This document shows positions 36,903 through 39,576 of a stretch of DNA of 39,576 bases, one piece after another. The translations under genes and the position numbers were made by a program. Within the stretch, counting starts at the first letter, position 1; each line of letters begins with the position of its first letter. Source of the stretch: Hondaea fermentalgiana (lineage: Eukaryota > Sar > Bigyra > Thraustochytrida > Thraustochytriidae); the NCBI GenBank assembly GCA_014084085.1, contig NPFB01000109.1, forward strand, positions 52,992 to 92,567. The letters are read 5' to 3'. The notes beneath the pieces are model-generated. The model had not been told where the DNA came from and made no database searches. It was given only the letters and a program-made list of their open reading frames with translations.

Positions 36903-36906
36903 ATAG
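32938..36906 (+). CDS. Large Q/S-rich putative nuclear regulator with L-rich repeats
   Basis: 1322 residues from the ATG at 32938 (MSGEQKTARED). The N-terminal 400 residues carry a repeated helix-like motif [GA]LAxLxxLIG at about 69, 221, 328, 360 and a weaker one at 399, separated by poly-Ser and poly-Pro. A charged, Lys/Glu-rich middle with a KKKKKKKRKR cluster (possible nuclear signal) and Pro-rich repeats follows. The best folded candidate is about residues 840-990: RAWDVRTLKDKVFESSWVND, KSWFTLKRTWRLLAVEDAEK, VSHPLVSDEDRAMYYAVTGR. Four poly-Gln tracts follow, with a coiled segment (NLPNMNMAELDQFEQTLVQQ) between them; the last tract ends the protein just before the stop. It resembles transcription coactivators in composition only. 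Family unknown. Confidence 0.78.
36123..36248. repeat. CAG/CAA repeats coding poly-Gln
   Basis: Two mixed CAG/CAA arrays (about 36123-36162 and 36205-36248) with charged residues between them, in the plus-strand gene at 32938-36906. Further arrays are at about 36565-36609 and 36871-36901. Confidence 0.92.
36871..36901. repeat. Pure CAG array ending at a stop codon
   Basis: About ten perfect CAG units, followed by one Lys codon and the TAG stop (36904-36906). It encodes the C-terminal poly-Gln of the 1322-residue protein. Confidence 0.93.
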
Positions 36907-37539
36907 TGGTGTGGTCTTCCCTTAATAATTTTTTTTTAAATGCAAAATTCTTGGTGATTGATTTCAGTTCTTTGGTGAAGGAAAAGAGTTGCAAGAAATG
37001 ATCTTTCTGCCGAAGTGGCAGTGCAATGGAATGTACTGCAGTGCGAGAAGACTCATTGCAAGAATGAATCCGAAGTCCTGGAAAGCCGATCACAACGCAG
37101 ACATTAAAGGATTTCTGTAGATGGCACGGGGAAGAAGAGGAGGTTTGATCTGAGAGTGGATCGCAACTGTGAATCTCTGCTTTTTATTTCAATTGAACAT
37201 CCATTTATCTTCAGATGGGGGTAGAAATAGTGAATTTCTGCTGCAGACTTGAAAAATTCAGGCCTCACTTGTGCCTTTTCAAATAAAAACTGTGGTGTTG
37301 TTCGCCAATTAGTCACTTGGCGGTCGGTCGATCGATCGATCGATCGATTTTCTGTGCGGGTGATAAAAAATTACAGAACACAAACAAATTGCTTGATGGT
37401 ATTCTTATCCTAGTTTCAAATAAGAGCAAGCCGGAAAGAAGCACATCTGTACATCAAGAGCCTACACCAAGCCAACGTGAGAACGCTAGGTCTCAGTTAT
37501 GCTTGGAGGGTCGGGAGCAGAATAGTAATGATCACGAAA
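36907..37539. other. Convergent 3' intergenic region
   Basis: 633 bp, AT-richer than the surrounding genes. It holds a CGAT array (37329-37348) and otherwise short ORFs on both strands without domain features. It should contain the 3' UTRs of both flanking genes. Confidence 0.6.
37329..37348. repeat. (CGAT)n self-complementary microsatellite
   Basis: Five CGAT units; each unit is nearly palindromic, so the run can pair with itself. It lies about 190 bp from the stop of the minus-strand gene. Confidence 0.85.
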
Positions 37540-38589
37540 TCAGCGCGCCGCAAGAATCTGTTGCGGCTGATGTTGCTGCTGCTGCTGCTGTTGATGTTGC
37601 TGGACCGCGACGTCTTTGTGCGCGGTCTTTGCCTCATCATCAGAAGGGTCATGAATGTGTACGTTGCGCAGGTTTGAGACCTCCTTGGCCAGAGGATCGG
37701 AACTATCGTCAAGCTCGCTCTCGCGAAGGTCGAAAAAGTTGTTCACTCGCTGTTCCTGATCTTCTTGGCGTTGGTCTCGAGGGCAGGTGTCGACGCTATC
37801 TTCATCGCGGGCATCGTCGTCGTCGTCTTCCTCTCCTTCCGACGAGGACGAGGTGTTGTCGCGAGGCGAGGTATCGGAGATGGTGAATCGGAGCGCGGAG
37901 ACGCGCTCAGCCTCGGCCACGACGCGCTGGAGGCTAACCAGGTAGGGGTGGTGAAAGATGGAGACCTTCATGCCACGGCCGCCTCCATGCAAAAGGACGG
38001 GCACGCCCTCTTCCTCGGACTTGGACTGCTCAACAATGCGCAGACACAGGTCGTCGAGGAGTTCGCGCACCCCGCCGATGAGCTGCGCGTCCATGCCGAT
38101 AAGACGCACGACGTCAACAGAGGAGAACTTTTGGCCAAGCACAAAGAACTGGTGGAGGAGCTCATCTGTAAAGTGCCGTTCCCTGCGGAGGCCCATCCAT
38201 GTCTTTGTACCTTCCGCGAAGCAGATGGACTTGGACTTGCGGACTGTTTGAGCGTCTTCGAGTCGAGACTCGCGGTTGTAGACGGGCGGCGCCGCAGCAG
38301 TCATTGGGGCAGCTGCTTCGGCTCCGGCGGCGGATTCTCGGACTGGGTCTTTGGCGGCCGTCTTCTTGGTCTTCTTTACGTTTTCCTTGCTCGCGTTGTT
38401 GTTGTTAATGTTGTTATTGTTGGTCTTTGTGTGCTTTTGTTGCGACGGCGCGGCGTCGGTCTCGACCTTGGGTAGCCCGCAGCTCACGGCCTGGCGCTTG
38501 CGGGTCTCCAGCTCGAAGGGAATGCCGCGGCCAAAGCTCCGCTTCACGCGTTTCACGCTGCCTTCGTAGCCCAATTTGCGCGCGAACAT
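37540..38589 (-). CDS. Uncharacterised acidic/Asn-rich protein
   Basis: 349 residues from the ATG at 38589 (MFARKLGYEGSVKRVKRSFG). The frame is open upstream to 38796, but that part is Ser/Arg/Pro-rich and not protein-like. The start is basic, followed by poly-Asn and a Lys-rich stretch (about 57-80). The central part is the best candidate fold, about 110-235: RESRLEDAQTVRKSKSICFA, HFTDELLHQFFVLGQKFSSV, RLIGMDAQLIGGVRELLDDL, then VPVLLHGGGRGMKVSIFHHP and YLVSLQRVVAEAERVSALRF. After that comes an acidic DDDDDARDEDSVD region and a C-terminal His/Gln-rich tail. I recognise no family. It converges on the Q/S-rich gene. Confidence 0.7.
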   Translation of the reverse strand: MFARKLGYEGSVKRVKRSFGRGIPFELETRKRQAVSCGLPKVETDAAPSQQKHTKTNNNNINNNNASKENVKKTKKTAAKDPVRESAAGAEAAAPMTAAAPPVYNRESRLEDAQTVRKSKSICFAEGTKTWMGLRRERHFTDELLHQFFVLGQKFSSVDVVRLIGMDAQLIGGVRELLDDLCLRIVEQSKSEEEGVPVLLHGGGRGMKVSIFHHPYLVSLQRVVAEAERVSALRFTISDTSPRDNTSSSSEGEEDDDDDARDEDSVDTCPRDQRQEDQEQRVNNFFDLRESELDDSSDPLAKEVSNLRNVHIHDPSDDEAKTAHKDVAVQQHQQQQQQQHQPQQILAAR

Positions 38590-39576
38590 CTCGCGAGGGC
38601 GGGGCCTTGCGAGCGGGGGTTCTTGGCTTGACTGGCTGCTTGGATTCGATCTGCGCTCGCAGGCTGGCTCACAGGCTTGCTTGCTTGAGAGAGAGCGAGA
38701 GCTGAGCTGCGCCCCACCGGACCTCGCCGTTGAGGCGGTTTCGCCGCCTCGATGCCTCGGGGGGCCGAGCACGAGGGGCGCGAAGAGCACGCGCACGTGC
38801 CCGCGCTGCCTGCCTGGCCGCCTGCCTCTGCCGCGCTGCGAGGGCGAGCGGGGCCGGGACCAGGGGAGAAGGGAGGCGGCGCGCGGGAAAGGCCTCTCGC
38901 GGCTGGCTGCTCGGGCGAGGGATGGAGAGGAAGAGGGAAGAAAGAAGTCAAGGGAGGGAGGGAGGGAGGTCTGTGCGGCTCGCAGGCGGGTGATGAGCGA
39001 GCGGAGGCTGTGACGAGGCTGCGGTGCTGCGCCTGCGACCGCTCCTCGCCGGACGTGCTGGCTGGCTACGCGCGGACGCTGCCGCGGAGGTCTTGCGGTC
39101 TGCTCTGGCCTGGTCTGCTTTGCTCTTGCTTAGGAGGCCGCCCAAAGCGCGTGCTCAGCGTCGAGGCTCGGCTCCCCAATCACTCACGCCCTCACTCACC
39201 CACGCACGCCAAAACGGCCTCTGCTCCTCGGCAGGCAAGCAAGTTGCCAGTCTGCGCCGTGGCGTCTCCTCGCGTCGCGTCCTGATCGCGCGGACCGGGG
39301 CCTGGGCTGGCGGGCGTCGCGCGGCGAGGCGTGGCTGGCTCGTGCTCTGCTTTGGCGCTCTGCCGGTGGCCGCCCATACTCGCTCTCTCTGCTCGTCTCT
39401 CCCCTTCTTTCTCTCTCTCTCTCTGTCTCTGAGGCGCCGCTCGATCGGCGCGGCCTGGCCGAGGCCCAGACTCGCGGCGCGCCCCCCTGGGCGCGGGCAG
39501 CAAGGGGGGCCCTGCGCGAGTCACGGCGCGACACGGCGGCAAGGGGCACGGTGCACAATAGGGGCCGTGGGCGGGT
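38590..39576. other. GC-rich right-end region without a supported gene
   Basis: About 1 kb that should start with the leader and promoter of the minus-strand gene. Frames are open on both strands through GC-rich DNA; translations are Arg/Ala/Pro-rich with no domain. A GGGA purine tract (about 38930-38970) and a TCTC tract (about 39405-39430) are present. A gene lying mostly outside the window cannot be excluded. Confidence 0.55.

Noticed and set aside
39192..39558. Overlapping minus-strand ORFs at the right end
   Set aside because: Two frames are open over the same GC-rich DNA with Arg/Ala/Ser-rich translations. No coding feature separates them from background.

Overview
The window looks like nuclear DNA of a GC-rich, intron-poor protist. 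My best guess is a thraustochytrid (Labyrinthulomycete, marine stramenopile). That guess rests on long single-exon ORFs with eukaryotic domains (GPI inositol-deacylase, ribosomal P2, sulfatase, Mpv17/PMP22, peroxisomal-type SLC25 carrier, RGS-AGC kinase, FHIP), very GC-rich 5' regions, and abundant CAG/CTG, GAAA and TCT microsatellites inside and outside genes. No rRNA, tRNA, CRISPR array or intact transposon was recognised. Two 100-base N runs mark assembly gaps at GAAA/TTTC microsatellites.

Layout from left to right. A possible 3' end of a plus-strand gene (3-314) converges on a minus-strand Q-rich protein with CTFxP motifs and a PH-like domain (351-2975). A repeat-rich divergent promoter leads to ribosomal stalk protein P2 (4090-4428). 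P2 converges on a PGAP1/Bst1-type GPI inositol-deacylase (4801-7782, minus). About 3.3 kb without a convincing gene follows: first a lower-GC, ORF-poor part, then a very GC-rich part. A plus-strand trio comes next: secreted arylsulfatase (11049-13661), four-TM membrane protein (15080-16039) and a protein with a PP1-docking-like motif (17266-19329). An Mpv17/PMP22 protein is on the minus strand (19417-20049), then a small Cys-rich protein (21102-21737) and a PMP34-like carrier (22422-23660) on the plus strand. Three minus-strand genes follow: a Q-rich nuclear-type protein (23971-26163), an RGS/AGC kinase (26590-28746) and an FHIP-family dynein-adaptor subunit (29518-32085). FHIP is divergent from a 1322-residue Q/S-rich putative nuclear regulator (32938-36906). 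That gene converges on an unknown 349-residue acidic protein (37540-38589). The last ~1 kb is GC-rich and holds no supported gene.

Nothing points to an operon, a cassette or a single multi-gene system; this is mostly ordinary housekeeping and regulatory gene content. The Mpv17-like and PMP34-like genes are two peroxisome-associated families lying close together, which may be chance. The points most worth checking are: the non-canonical C terminus of P2 and the 22/23-bp periodic element in its upstream region; a duplicated HPxQPxxNxWxxWxxxDV motif in the protein at 23971-26163; leucine-rich repeats in the protein at 32938-36906; the DMG-type RGS kinase with a long activation-segment insert; and GAAA tracts lying on the sense strand upstream of genes at three loci.
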